IMG/VR virus record: IMGVR_UViG_3300009181_000196
Coordinates: 1 to 34,780 of that record
Source: a virus
Length of the DNA stretch: 34,780 nt
Direction: 5' to 3' (one strand)
Part shown: in pieces, positions 15,765 to 23,885 of the stretch
How the letters are laid out: every line of letters begins with the position of its first letter
Numbering within the stretch: position 1 is the first letter of the stretch
Notes under the pieces: generated by a model
What the model was told of the DNA's origin: nothing
The model's database searches: none
Seen by the model: the letters and a program-made list of their open reading frames with translations, nothing else
Position numbers and translations under genes: made by a program

Positions 15765-16159
15765 TATATAAAATTCTTAATAAGAAACCCCAAAATTATA
15801 GTGTTTATTTCGTTTACTGGAAAATCAGTATTAATAATCTTTAATGTCTTTAAAGAAGAATTGATATTATTGATCATTAATTCAATTATTGCCATGCGTT
15901 CTTTATCTTGACTAAACTTAGAAATAAAATTAGTTCTAATAAGATTAAACAAATTTTCCATATTTTCTAATCCAGATTCAGTTAATTTTCTATTAAAAGA
16001 ACTTATATCATAAGTATCCAAAAGAGATTTGTCTTTTTCTATTACAAAATCCCTGAGTATCCTTCTTAGATCTTCTACATTAACATTAGTTTTTTCAAAA
16101 TGCGTTACGCTAGAAGAAGAAGCAATTGCGTTTTTTAATTCTTTGGATTTAAATTCCAT
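15764..16159 (-). CDS. Unknown helical protein
   Basis: 131 residues, mostly predicted helix, with EDLRRILRDFVIEKDKSLLD and ELMINNINSSLKTLKIIN. No motif recognised. It is the middle gene of a three-gene operon: it starts 1 nt after the upstream stop and its own stop overlaps the downstream ATG. No clear Shine-Dalgarno sequence; an AGGA lies rather far upstream. Confidence 0.65.
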   Translation of the reverse strand: MEFKSKELKNAIASSSSVTHFEKTNVNVEDLRRILRDFVIEKDKSLLDTYDISSFNRKLTESGLENMENLFNLIRTNFISKFSQDKERMAIIELMINNINSSLKTLKIINTDFPVNEINTIILGFLIKNFI

Positions 16160-16160
16160 A

Positions 16161-16571
16161 TTAAGGATTTTCCTGAATTTTCTTATAAGCTTTTATAAGA
16201 CTTTCATCAGCTTTATCTAAATCAATCATATCAGTTTGCATGAATGTTTTCGCAGTAACTTCTACTGAAACTGATTTATCACATTCTCTGCAATTAAAAG
16301 TGTTTAGATTATTTAAATCTATTGGAACAAACATCTTTTTTTCCATATAACATGGACATTTAATTTCCATGCCTTGTTTTGAAAACTCTTTAATTTTTTC
16401 AACTTGTAATCTTGCTGCCAAGAATTCTATAACATTTTTATAAACATTATAAAATATAATTTGAATTAAAGTAGCTAATATAAATCCCTTGATGAAATCT
16501 AATAAGGTATTATAAAATAATAAAGACGATACCGTGCTTATCATACAAAGTATAAGGATTGGCTTTAACAT
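16161..16571 (-). CDS. Two-TM membrane protein with zinc-ribbon-like tail
   Basis: 136 residues. Two hydrophobic segments (about 4-20 and 25-43: PILILCMISTVSSLLFY, FIKGFILATLIQIIFYNVY) suggest a membrane hairpin. The C-terminal part then has Cys72-Pro-Cys74 and Cys94-x2-Cys97 (KCPCYMEKK, FNCRECDKS), a likely zinc ribbon. No named family is recognised. It heads the 16571-15528 operon behind a consensus sigma70-like promoter, so early expression is expected. A role at the host inner membrane is possible, but nothing in the sequence names a target. Confidence 0.7.
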   Translation of the reverse strand: MLKPILILCMISTVSSLLFYNTLLDFIKGFILATLIQIIFYNVYKNVIEFLAARLQVEKIKEFSKQGMEIKCPCYMEKKMFVPIDLNNLNTFNCRECDKSVSVEVTAKTFMQTDMIDLDKADESLIKAYKKIQENP

Positions 16572-16578
16572 TCTATAT

Positions 16579-16606
16579 ATTATACATTATTTTGATTAAT
16601 TGTCAA
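16579..16606 (-). promoter_or_regulatory. Sigma70-like promoter, near consensus
   Basis: TTGACA (16601-16606), 16-nt spacer, TATAAT (16579-16584), then 7 nt to ATG 16571. The -35 box lies in the last codons of the upstream gene (Val-Asp). Confidence 0.75.
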
Positions 16607-16958
16607 CGGAAAAAAGAGATAAGTATTTTGGAATTTCTAATAATTGTTGATTTACTTTATCTATTGCTCTCATAGATTTATTAAGTGCAATTTTCTGGGA
16701 TTCTTTCACAGAAGGATTATCTTTAGTATCATCAAGTTGTCTTCTCAAAACAATCAATTTTTCAAAGACATCAAACAATTGCTGTTTGTACATATTAATT
16801 TCATGGGGATAATTAATAATACGATTACCAGAATCAATTTGATTATTAATAGGTACTGCCATTTGTACAAATGGATCATCTTTTGACCCCGGACCAATAC
16901 CAGCTACTTGTCTTTCGGCATTTGCCATCGAATCTTCTTTAAAAATTTTCTTTTTCAC
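16596..16958 (-). CDS. Unknown late protein
   Basis: 120 residues from a GTG at 16958. MANAERQVAGIGPGSKDDPF from ATG 16928 is the alternative start, 10 codons on. The GTG is preferred because AGTAAATA lies 6 nt before it, the spacing of other late genes here. The N-terminal part is Gly/Pro-containing and extended. The C-terminal part (MYKQQLFDVFEKLIVLRRQL onward) is helical and coiled-coil-prone. It is encoded back to back with another late gene (16993). A virion or assembly role is inferred from the promoter only. Confidence 0.62.
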   Translation of the reverse strand: MKKKIFKEDSMANAERQVAGIGPGSKDDPFVQMAVPINNQIDSGNRIINYPHEINMYKQQLFDVFEKLIVLRRQLDDTKDNPSVKESQKIALNKSMRAIDKVNQQLLEIPKYLSLFSVDN

Positions 16959-16964
16959 TACAAT

Positions 16965-16972
16965 TATTTACT
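16965..16972 (-). promoter_or_regulatory. Late promoter-like octamer
   Basis: AGTAAATA on the minus strand, 6 nt before GTG 16958. It pairs with an opposing octamer at 16980-16987. Confidence 0.5.
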
Positions 16973-16979
16973 CAAGTTA

Positions 16980-16987
16980 GGTAAATA
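16980..16987 (+). promoter_or_regulatory. Late promoter-like octamer
   Basis: GGTAAATA, 5 nt before ATG 16993; 6 of 8 match TATAAATA. Confidence 0.55.
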
Positions 16988-16992
16988 ATCAT

Positions 16993-17430
16993 ATGAGTAA
17001 TTTATTCCAAAAAGCTTTCGTAAATGTTTTACACGAAGCACCAGAAGATGTAGCTCCTCCTGCTGGAGTTTCAGATGCAGACGCAATGGCTTCTACACTA
17101 GACAAAGGTACAGATCCAAGTGAATTCAATGTAGATGCTAATGCTGCTGCTGATCATATGATGTCTACTAATAAAATGCATTCTAATATGGTTGCTTCTC
17201 TTCAAAGTTGGATATCTAAATTAGAAGAAATGGCAACCTTTTTAAATGGCACTGGTCCAGAATCCGTTCAATCTAAGCTAAAAAATGGTATTCCTGATAC
17301 ATTATTCGATAAAATTCGTGTAGCAGAAACAAAGAAAATTGCTCGCGTTTCCATGGAATTAACTTCTCTTAATGAGATGTTAAAAGGATATCTAGCAAGC
17401 AGTACGGACGCCAAATTTCGTGGAATTTAA
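16993..17430 (+). CDS. Unknown late (probably virion) protein
   Basis: 145 residues. The N-terminus MSNLFQKAFVNVLHEAP resembles that of the acidic protein at 6290 (MSNKSLFEKLFEEVME), suggesting a shared short N-terminal signal or scaffold element. An Ala/Asp-rich low-complexity stretch follows, then a helical region (SWISKLEEMATFLNG, VSMELTSLNEMLKGYL). No family assigned. It has its own late-promoter-like octamer and converges with the primase gene after only 2 nt, with no terminator visible. Confidence 0.68.
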   Translation: MSNLFQKAFVNVLHEAPEDVAPPAGVSDADAMASTLDKGTDPSEFNVDANAAADHMMSTNKMHSNMVASLQSWISKLEEMATFLNGTGPESVQSKLKNGIPDTLFDKIRVAETKKIARVSMELTSLNEMLKGYLASSTDAKFRGI

Positions 17431-17432
17431 TT

Positions 17433-18410
17433 TTACTCTGTATATTTTTTAATAAAATCAGGAGATAATCCATCTTTTTTTAATAAAATAGTAATATCAT
17501 TAAAATCTTTACATAAAGACCCAACATCTTTAGGCCAAATAAAAACAGACTCACGAAGTTCTAACAACTTATGAGTCTTTTTTGCTGCTGCACTGTCCTT
17601 AATTTGGGAGTCTAACACCCAAATCTTCTTATGAAATGGAAACTTGTCGATCTGTTCCTGTTGTTTTACAGTAAACAATTGATACGAATTTTCTTGAATA
17701 CCTCCAATTGCTACTCCATTTTTAATAAAACATGAGTTAATTGGTCCTTCAAAAATAAAGATTGTATCATAGTTTGAATCTACTTTATCAATATTAAATA
17801 TAGTCTTTTCGCTATTAATTTTAGATAAATAACGAGGTTTACACAATTCGTCTGCCTCTAATACTGTTCTGCTTTGATAATAAACAATCTTTCCTTCTGT
17901 ATCATAAAATGGAAGAATTAATCTATTTTTATGAACTTTATCTATTAAGGATAGATATAAAGATTTTGGTCTATTTACAGCATTAAACAATCTTCTATTC
18001 TCTATGAATTTCAATACTTTATTAACAACAGTATTATTTTTATAATAATCTAATTGAGCTTTATCAAATAAATTAATACAATCTTTTGGTAAAGTCTCTG
18101 TTATAAATTTAGGTTTTTCTTCTTCTTGAAAAGAAAAAGAATATGATTGTTTAGATTCCAAAAAAATATCCGAAATGCTTATATTAGCAATTTCGGATAT
18201 CCATTGTAAAGGAGTTTTACTATAACCACAATTGTGGCAGAATACATTATTATTCTCTGGAATAAAATAAAATCTCTTCTTCTTTAACCAGCTATTACCT
18301 TCTCTACACATAGGGCATGAACCCTGATATGTGTTGTTATATCTATTCTTTGTTGGTTTCCCAACATACTGATAAAATTTTTCTACTATATAATCTTCAG
18401 GGAGATTCAT
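17433..18410 (-). CDS. 61: DNA primase (gp61)
   Basis: 325 residues; T4 gp61 has 342. An N-terminal zinc-binding domain has Cys32-x2-Cys35 (SCPMC) and Cys58-x2-Cys61 (FCHNCG), followed by a TOPRIM-type catalytic part: YDTIFIFEGPINSCF carries the conserved Glu, and KIWVLDSQIKDSAAA the Asp-x-Asp-like metal site. It makes RNA primers for lagging-strand synthesis with the gp41 helicase, which is not in this window. It has its own sigma70-like promoter whose -10 ends 6 nt before the ATG, implying a leaderless message. Confidence 0.88.
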   Translation of the reverse strand: MNLPEDYIVEKFYQYVGKPTKNRYNNTYQGSCPMCREGNSWLKKKRFYFIPENNNVFCHNCGYSKTPLQWISEIANISISDIFLESKQSYSFSFQEEEKPKFITETLPKDCINLFDKAQLDYYKNNTVVNKVLKFIENRRLFNAVNRPKSLYLSLIDKVHKNRLILPFYDTEGKIVYYQSRTVLEADELCKPRYLSKINSEKTIFNIDKVDSNYDTIFIFEGPINSCFIKNGVAIGGIQENSYQLFTVKQQEQIDKFPFHKKIWVLDSQIKDSAAAKKTHKLLELRESVFIWPKDVGSLCKDFNDITILLKKDGLSPDFIKKYTE

Positions 18411-18416
18411 GAATAA

Positions 18417-18445
18417 ATCATATCAGAGAAGTCTTCAGATCTCAA
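18417..18445 (-). promoter_or_regulatory. Sigma70-like promoter for primase
   Basis: TTGAGA (18440-18445), 17-nt spacer ending in TGA, TATGAT (18417-18422; extended -10 TGnTATGAT), then 6 nt to ATG 18410. Confidence 0.68.
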
Positions 18446-18448
18446 GAA

Positions 18449-18652
18449 TTATTTGCACTGAGATGTGATATCTTCTTTTGTCTTTGCATCAAGAATTTTA
18501 ACCATTCCTTTTCTGATCAAAGCTCCAGAAGATGGATCATACCAAAATGCTTCTACATAAATTTTATCTCCATATTGACGTTCCTGTACTTTAGGCATAG
18601 ACGGTCTACCGCTGATTGGCGAAGTAATCTGAATTGGTCTTACAATATCCAT
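18449..18652 (-). CDS. Small unknown late protein
   Basis: 67 residues, MDIVRPIQITSPISGRPSMP onward, with a beta-rich body (KIYVEAFWYDPSSGALIRKG). No family recognised. The ATG at 18652 is chosen over an upstream in-frame start (18685, inside the preceding gene) because GATAAATA ends 5 nt before it. It is a late gene embedded among early replication genes, so a virion component is plausible but unproven. Confidence 0.65.
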   Translation of the reverse strand: MDIVRPIQITSPISGRPSMPKVQERQYGDKIYVEAFWYDPSSGALIRKGMVKILDAKTKEDITSQCK

Positions 18653-18656
18653 AATC

Positions 18657-18914
18657 CTATTTATCCATTTTTTTGTTAAATTCAAATTGTTTCTCTAATA
18701 AATTGAATACATCATCATCTATTGGACCAACTTCATCTAAAATTTTAGACTCTAAACCTAATTTAAATTTATCTTTTGGAACTGATCTGTTTATGTTTTT
18801 GGGAATTGAAATAAAATGATAATCATTATTTGATTCTTCTACAAATACGAACATTTCACCTACATATAGTCCAGTTCCAACTGCGTATACATGAGATTTT
18901 AACGGAGATTGCAT
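18657..18914 (-). CDS. Conserved-looking small phage protein, unknown function
   Basis: 85 residues with LYVGEMFVFVEES and YHFISIPKNINRSVPKDKF. I recall similar sequences next to replication genes of marine T4-like phages, without known function. ATG 18914 has one of the few good Shine-Dalgarno sequences in the window (GGAGGG, 5 nt upstream). It overlaps the upstream stop as ATGTGATG, so it is translationally coupled. Its last codons, GAT AAA TAG, form the late promoter of the next gene. Confidence 0.7.
   Translation of the reverse strand: MQSPLKSHVYAVGTGLYVGEMFVFVEESNNDYHFISIPKNINRSVPKDKFKLGLESKILDEVGPIDDDVFNLLEKQFEFNKKMDK
18658..18665 (-). promoter_or_regulatory. Late promoter made of a stop codon
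   Basis: GATAAATA from the Asp-Lys-stop end of the upstream gene, 5 nt before ATG 18652. Confidence 0.65.
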
Positions 18915-19297
18915 CACATCCCTCCACTATGATTCACAGACAAAAATAACCGTGCCAATGAAGTATACAACGCATCGGCATCTAATTGTGATTTAGCACT
19001 AGTAATGACCAAAGGCTCGTTTTTCATATTATAACCTATAATTATAAAAGAACGAAGAAATTCTTCCACTGTGGAAGCAATAGCATCAATTTCATTGTTA
19101 GTCCTCTCTTTTTCTTCGTAAGAACTTTCTACCATTACTTCTTTCAATAGTCTTCTAATTTGTTCAGCAGTGATACTTTCGGAATCATATTTATTTATAA
19201 TTATTGGTTTAACAGGTGGTTTAACAGAAGACTTCTTTTCTGTATTTAAAGAAGTCTTTTTCTTTTTTGGTTTAGGGGATTTGTCTTTATTTTCCAT
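18914..19297 (-). CDS. Unknown protein with basic N-terminal tail
   Basis: 127 residues. A very Lys-rich, disordered N-terminus (KDKSPKPKKKKTSLN) precedes a helical domain (ITAEQIRRLLKEVMVESSYE, DAIASTVEEFLRSFIIIGY, QLDADALYTSLARLFL). No assigned family. The ATG lies within the end of the upstream gene (11-nt overlap), and the stop overlaps the next ATG. It belongs to the gp45 operon. A nucleic-acid-binding tail is a guess from composition. Confidence 0.68.
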   Translation of the reverse strand: MENKDKSPKPKKKKTSLNTEKKSSVKPPVKPIIINKYDSESITAEQIRRLLKEVMVESSYEEKERTNNEIDAIASTVEEFLRSFIIIGYNMKNEPLVITSAKSQLDADALYTSLARLFLSVNHSGGM

Positions 19298-19646
19298 CTG
19301 TTTTTTCTTTAAAAAAATGATTATCTTCTGTTATAGTAGGTACTCCTTTATCAATTAAAAGTTGGATGATAACTTCTATTGATTCGGTATTAATAGAAAA
19401 ATTCTTCGGAAAGAAATTATTTCCATCATTAAATTCAAACATAACTTCATTATTGAAATTTTTATTGTTATAACACGTAACAAAAATAGAAGAACCACCC
19501 GGATCAATCAATACAGTCCAACGTCTACAATCATGTTCACCATATTGCTGAAATACACGAAGAACACCAAATTTGTTATCTCTAAGTCTTTTTATGAAAT
19601 AACCCGGCGTTTTAATTTTATTCTGTTGACGTTTATTTAAAGACAT
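19287..19646 (-). CDS. Conserved-looking protein downstream of the clamp gene
   Basis: 119 residues. N-terminal KRQQNKIKTPGYFIKRLRDN, then a core with YGEHDCRRWTVLIDPGGSSI, FVTCYNNKN and NEVMFEFNDGNNFFPKNF. This looks like a conserved protein of marine T4-type phages next to gene 45, from memory and not verified. In T4 the gene near 45 is the RNA-polymerase-binding rpbA, but I see no support for that identity here. It starts 1 nt after the clamp stop codon, so it is in the same operon. Confidence 0.68.
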   Translation of the reverse strand: MSLNKRQQNKIKTPGYFIKRLRDNKFGVLRVFQQYGEHDCRRWTVLIDPGGSSIFVTCYNNKNFNNEVMFEFNDGNNFFPKNFSINTESIEVIIQLLIDKGVPTITEDNHFFKEKTDGK

Positions 19647-19647
19647 A

Positions 19648-20385
19648 TCAATTAACTTTAGCAGTTGCTATATACTTCAATTTATTGTTGCCGTCTTGAA
19701 TTTCAAATGCAACAAATCCTATTTTAGTATTTAATCTAATTTTTATTTCCCCATTTTTCGGAAAAGAAATATTCTTAAATAAATCAAAATCAAATCCAAT
19801 TGGTTTGGATATTTGTTGTCCAGTAAAATTGTTGGATATAACAGTAGAATATGTATCTATATTAGATTTAGTTTTATCCGTTAACTCCGCTATAACATTC
19901 TCTCCTTCAGAGTGTAAATATATCTTACTGCTATCAACAATAAAAGTGCTGCTTTTAATCAAAGAAATATAAGAATTATAATCAAAATTAAATTCTCCAT
20001 CAAATTCTAATGAATTTATTTTTTCTATATTAAACGACGGACCTCGTACTATACTATCATTTATTAAATGAAATTTAAATCTAGTAGAATGAGACGCATA
20101 TTCAATATTATTTTCGTTTACATTCAATTCTATGTTAGCATCTAAAGGGATACAATCAAGAACTTTAATAAATCTTTTAATATCAGAAAAACTGATGCTT
20201 CTTTTTTCTCCTTCGTATTTTACATCTTCAGTTTTTGCATATAAACTAAAGTTTGTATCAGAAGTTCTATTTAAATTAAAAATCGAATCATGCTCTAATG
20301 TAAGAGAACATAATTCATTTATTTTAGATATCGGTGTTAAAAATTTCTGTATGAAGCTATTCTTGTTTAGGATTTTCAGTTTCAT
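19648..20385 (-). CDS. 45: Sliding clamp (gp45)
   Basis: 245 residues; T4 gp45 has 228. The pattern fits: an N-terminal KLKILNKNSFIQKFLTPIS, SFSDIKRFIKVLDCIP in the first domain, and the C-terminal IGFVAFEIQDGNNKLKYIAT ending typical of gp45 (the LKY-I/L-AxA strand). It tethers gp43 and, in T4, also activates late transcription with gp33 and gp55. ATG 20385 is preferred over an in-frame TTG at 20394. It overlaps the upstream gene by 29 nt. Clamp loader genes 44 and 62 are not in the window. Confidence 0.8.
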   Translation of the reverse strand: MKLKILNKNSFIQKFLTPISKINELCSLTLEHDSIFNLNRTSDTNFSLYAKTEDVKYEGEKRSISFSDIKRFIKVLDCIPLDANIELNVNENNIEYASHSTRFKFHLINDSIVRGPSFNIEKINSLEFDGEFNFDYNSYISLIKSSTFIVDSSKIYLHSEGENVIAELTDKTKSNIDTYSTVISNNFTGQQISKPIGFDFDLFKNISFPKNGEIKIRLNTKIGFVAFEIQDGNNKLKYIATAKVN

Positions 20386-20842
20386 TATCTTCAAGGTATG
20401 ATAACACTTTTTGTAGTGTCATGTCCAGCTTTTTAATCATCTTTTCCATCTCTACTAATTTAGAATTTATAGATTTAGCTGTTATGCTATTATCAAAACT
20501 AAACTCCATCTGATTGGGATCAGATTGAAGTGGAATTACAGGAGCAGATCCTGTATCTAGATAAGGTCTAGGATCTAATTGTTGCTGTGATCTAAAATGC
20601 TGTTGTGGTTGTTGTATAACTTGCCTGCCGTTTGAAAGTCTAGTTTCTTGTACTAGACTTTCCGCTAATCTTTGAAATTCTTGTTTCTTGGGTGATAAAA
20701 AGGGATTAGCAGAAACTATATGACTATCATATCTAGAAATCTCTTGATAGGTTTGTCCTAAAAATCCCAACAGAAGTTTTTCTTCTTCTATAGGATCAAT
20801 AGTTTCGTCGAATGAAGCATTTTGTAATAGTGGATCAACCAT
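20357..20842 (-). CDS. Unknown protein between gp32 and gp45
   Basis: 161 residues from ATG 20842. An in-frame TTG at 20875 falls in the gp32 terminator loop and is rejected. The N-terminus is acidic and helical (ETIDPIEEEKLLLGFLGQTY), the middle is Gln/Pro-rich and probably disordered (QQPQQHFRSQQQLDPRP), and the C-terminus is a coiled coil (INSKLVEMEKMIKKLDMTLQ). No family is recognised. Its position upstream of the clamp could suit a replication or transcription accessory factor, but I have no motif to support one. A weak promoter (TTGAAA, 14 nt, TATAAG, 7 nt to ATG) overlaps the terminator hairpin. Confidence 0.62.
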   Translation of the reverse strand: MVDPLLQNASFDETIDPIEEEKLLLGFLGQTYQEISRYDSHIVSANPFLSPKKQEFQRLAESLVQETRLSNGRQVIQQPQQHFRSQQQLDPRPYLDTGSAPVIPLQSDPNQMEFSFDNSITAKSINSKLVEMEKMIKKLDMTLQKVLSYLEDNETENPKQE

Positions 20843-20852
20843 TCTATTACTT

Positions 20853-20890
20853 ATAAAACAGCCCATGAGTTTCAAGTCTCATGGGCTGTT
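20853..20890 (-). terminator. Rho-independent terminator after gp32
   Basis: A perfect 13-bp stem AACAGCCCATGAG / CTCATGGGCTGTT (arms 20878-20890 and 20857-20869) with an 8-nt loop and TTAT following on the minus strand. It separates gp32 from the 20842 gene. Confidence 0.88.
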
Positions 20891-20912
20891 TATATTCAGA
20901 CTCTAAGTAAAA

Positions 20913-21808
<896 letters not shown>

Positions 21809-21832
21809 AATATAGTTATATCCATGTGAAGG

Positions 21833-21860
21833 ATCATAGCAGATTATTTAACGATGTCAA
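21833..21860 (-). promoter_or_regulatory. Strong sigma70-like promoter for gp32
   Basis: TTGACA (21855-21860), 16-nt spacer ending TGC, TATGAT (21833-21838; extended -10). The -35 box is encoded in the end of the upstream gene. Expected start near 21826, giving a leader of about 80 nt, the longest in the window. Confidence 0.78.
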
Positions 21861-22167
21861 CGTCTTTTTTTAATTCAGTGTTTTTAGACTGTTGATAGAT
21901 CTTGTAAACTCCTTTGGCTTTTTGTGTTGTGTAAAAAGCTAAATCAAACCTATCATCATCTGGATAGACATGATAGGGTGCTTTAAAAAATTCTCCCATC
22001 GAAACTTCCCGATTAGAAAGAAAAAAATTAGACAGCTTTTGAAGACACAAACTTGTCTTTTCGTCTAATTTTTGAAAATTTTTCCGTATCCGATACGGGA
22101 GATTTTTTGACTTTCTTGATTCTCTTAGGTACTCGTTGTATATTGTCTTTTCGAAATCCGTACACAT
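21844..22167 (-). CDS. Conserved-looking small phage protein
   Basis: 107 residues: TDFEKTIYNEYLRESRKSKN, LPYRIRKNFQKLDEK, FFKAPYHVYPDDDRFDLAFY and TTQKAKGVYKIY. The pattern looks like a conserved small protein of T4-type phages, but I cannot name a function. The last codons contain the -35 box of the gp32 promoter. The first 140 nt overlap the end of the upstream gene in another frame, an unusually long overlap. An in-frame stop lies two codons before its ATG. Confidence 0.68.
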   Translation of the reverse strand: MCTDFEKTIYNEYLRESRKSKNLPYRIRKNFQKLDEKTSLCLQKLSNFFLSNREVSMGEFFKAPYHVYPDDDRFDLAFYTTQKAKGVYKIYQQSKNTELKKDVDIVK

Positions 22168-22441
22168 TTTTCTTTATTTTAGTTCCTTGATTTGAGTTTA
22201 AATATTTTGATATATACTTACTTTTTGATATAGTATAATCGTAATCTATGAAGTACTTTAGTAAATCATAATCGTTATCTATTGTCAACATATATTTTAA
22301 TAGACTTTTATATGTTTCGTTTTTAAGAACTAATAAAAAAATATTTGGTAGATTAAGTTTTTTTCCGTTTACAATACAAATTAAACTACAAAAACATAAA
22401 AAGTTGTGATTAAGTTCATTATTTTCCAATTCCTTTTCCAT
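22028..22441 (-). CDS. Unknown protein with long 3' overlap
   Basis: 137 residues. The N-terminal 90 residues look folded (FLLVLKNETYKSLLKYMLTI, DNDYDLLKYFIDYDYTISKS). The C-terminal 46 are strongly basic and are read from the same DNA as the start of the next gene in another frame. Either the basic tail is real, or a frameshift links the two genes. A TTGATT lies upstream (22463-22468), but no well-placed -10 goes with this start. Function unknown. Confidence 0.5.
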   Translation of the reverse strand: MEKELENNELNHNFLCFCSLICIVNGKKLNLPNIFLLVLKNETYKSLLKYMLTIDNDYDLLKYFIDYDYTISKSKYISKYLNSNQGTKIKKNVYGFRKDNIQRVPKRIKKVKKSPVSDTEKFSKIRRKDKFVSSKAV

Positions 22442-22472
22442 TTATATAATTTATCTGTTAATAATCAAAAGT

Positions 22473-23162
22473 CTAATCGGTATATTCTTTTAAAAACTTT
22501 TCATTGCTCTTAGACCATGCCTCATCATGAATAGAAAGTAATCCCGGTGAGCTATGGATAACATGAATTGGATAAACTCCTATTCTTAATTTAGCCCTGT
22601 TTGCATCAATACAACTTGATATATCATAATGATGAAAAGTATAATTTTCATTAAATTTCCAATTTGTTTTAGATATAGAAGGAAGATGTATAGCTAAAAA
22701 TAATCCATCTACTATTGCAACTCTGGCTGGAGTTGGACCAAATGCGGTGGTCATCGTCTGATTATTATTACCAGCAGGATGTGCTACTTCTCCTCTTTGT
22801 TGGTTCCTATCTGTCATTACATGCCACAATGCGGGATTTGTGAGACGAGGATTCAATCCACCAGCCAAACCCACTATATCATAACCCAATTTCTCTTTTG
22901 ATAATTGTAATTTCTCATATAATTTCAAATCATCTATGTACACATCATCGTGCGCACAAACTAAAAATTCCACATCAGTATTCTTATACTCTTGGATTTT
23001 TCTATTGTATACCACTGGCATACCCTCTGTGTTTTCCCATGTAATATCCAATTTATAATTTGGAGTATTTAACCCATCTGTCCATGATCGATATAGTGGT
23101 AATGTTTTAGCTTCTTCTCGAAGTTTTCTAGTGCATGAAACTATAACTACTTTTGGATTCAT
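22473..23162 (-). CDS. Glycosyltransferase-like protein (GT-A fold)
   Basis: 229 residues. It opens with a Rossmann-like strand (PKVVIVSCTRKLREEA). Then come VVYNRKIQEYKNTDVEFLV and CAHDDVYIDDLKLYEKL, where HDDVYIDD is a DxD-type nucleotide-sugar/metal site, then GYDIVGLAGG and DGLFLAIHLPSISKTNWKFN, and a late FHHYDISSCIDANRAKLRIG. This matches small GT2-like glycosyltransferases found in phages. The acceptor is unknown: DNA base, virion protein or host surface polymer. A probable promoter (TTGATT 23190-23195, 16 nt, TAAAAT 23168-23173) ends 5 nt before the ATG. Confidence 0.75.
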   Translation of the reverse strand: MNPKVVIVSCTRKLREEAKTLPLYRSWTDGLNTPNYKLDITWENTEGMPVVYNRKIQEYKNTDVEFLVCAHDDVYIDDLKLYEKLQLSKEKLGYDIVGLAGGLNPRLTNPALWHVMTDRNQQRGEVAHPAGNNNQTMTTAFGPTPARVAIVDGLFLAIHLPSISKTNWKFNENYTFHHYDISSCIDANRAKLRIGVYPIHVIHSSPGLLSIHDEAWSKSNEKFLKEYTD

Positions 23163-23167
23163 TTATT

Positions 23168-23195
23168 ATTTTAATGAAAAAAGCACAAAAATCAA
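23168..23195 (-). promoter_or_regulatory. Sigma70-like promoter for the GT-A gene
   Basis: TTGATT, 16-nt spacer, TAAAAT, then 5 nt to ATG 23162. Its -35 box overlaps the opposing late octamer at 23194. Confidence 0.5.
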
Positions 23196-23201
23196 TAAAT
23201 A
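23194..23201 (+). promoter_or_regulatory. Late promoter for the 23207 gene
   Basis: AATAAATA, 5 nt before ATG 23207; 7 of 8 match TATAAATA. It decides the start over an upstream in-frame ATG at 23153. Confidence 0.68.
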
Positions 23202-23206
23202 TTAAC

Positions 23207-23854
23207 ATGAGTATATTAAAAAGACCGGGTTGGCAAAATTATGAAGTCTTAGAAGAAGGAAGATTACATAACGATAAACTAAAAGAAAGAATCGGTAAAA
23301 TGTTTGACCGTTTATCTTTAGGATACTCCCCAAATCATATCGTAGATAAAATTTCGAGTATAATTAGACACGAAAAAGGTGATAAAATGGACATCAGTAA
23401 AGTATCTGATGACTATATCGTAAGCATAGCTACTAGCGATTCAGTTACTAGAGGTAGGTTTACCCCATCATTAAAACCTTCTTATGTTAGTACTTATCAA
23501 AATACTAATGCAGTAGATCCTACATACAGTGAACCAGAAGAAAGTGCTCCAGCCACTATAGATTTCACTGCTGCTTCTACCCAAACTCCTGCTCCTGTTG
23601 CTACTGCTCCTGTTGCTTCATATCAAGAAGATTCAGAAGAAGTCAAAACTTGTGGATGCGAAAAGAAAGAAATGGTATTCAATCCAAAAACAACTAAAGA
23701 CAATTTAAATAGAGTAAAAAATCCAGATAAAGGCCCAATCAAAAAAGAATCCGCTAGATTATCTCCAACCGCTATTAACAAATTATTAAAAGAAGAATTC
23801 GCAAAAAAGAAACAACATCAATTTAGAATAGAAGAAAGATACTTCAGATCTTAA
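23207..23854 (+). CDS. Unknown late protein with Pro/Ala-rich linker
   Basis: 215 residues. N-terminal domain: MSILKRPGWQNYEVLEEGRL, GKMFDRLSLGYSPNHIVDKI and DDYIVSIATSDSVTRG. The middle is a low-complexity Thr/Ala/Pro linker (STQTPAPVATAPVASYQ) with a CGCEKKE motif. The C-terminus is basic (NKLLKEEFAKKKQHQF). No family is recognised. A single-gene late unit framed by its own promoter and a bidirectional terminator, lying among early genes of the opposite strand. A virion role is inferred. Confidence 0.68.
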   Translation: MSILKRPGWQNYEVLEEGRLHNDKLKERIGKMFDRLSLGYSPNHIVDKISSIIRHEKGDKMDISKVSDDYIVSIATSDSVTRGRFTPSLKPSYVSTYQNTNAVDPTYSEPEESAPATIDFTAASTQTPAPVATAPVASYQEDSEEVKTCGCEKKEMVFNPKTTKDNLNRVKNPDKGPIKKESARLSPTAINKLLKEEFAKKKQHQFRIEERYFRS

Positions 23855-23856
23855 AA

Positions 23857-23884
23857 CAAAAAAGCCCCCTTTCGGGGGCTTTTT
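23857..23884. terminator. Bidirectional rho-independent terminator
   Basis: Stem AAAAGCCCCC / GGGGGCTTTT (23860-23869, 23874-23883) with loop TTTC. T runs occur on both strands, between convergent genes ending at 23854 and 23886. Confidence 0.93.
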
Positions 23885-23885
23885 A

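Noticed and set aside
20843-20875. Extended start for the gene ending at 20357
   Set aside because: The extension begins with TTG inside the loop of the gp32 terminator.
22441-22468. TTGATT box with TATAAA as promoter of the 22441 gene
   Set aside because: With a 16-nt spacer the -10 would overlap the ATG, so the start of transcription would fall inside the gene.
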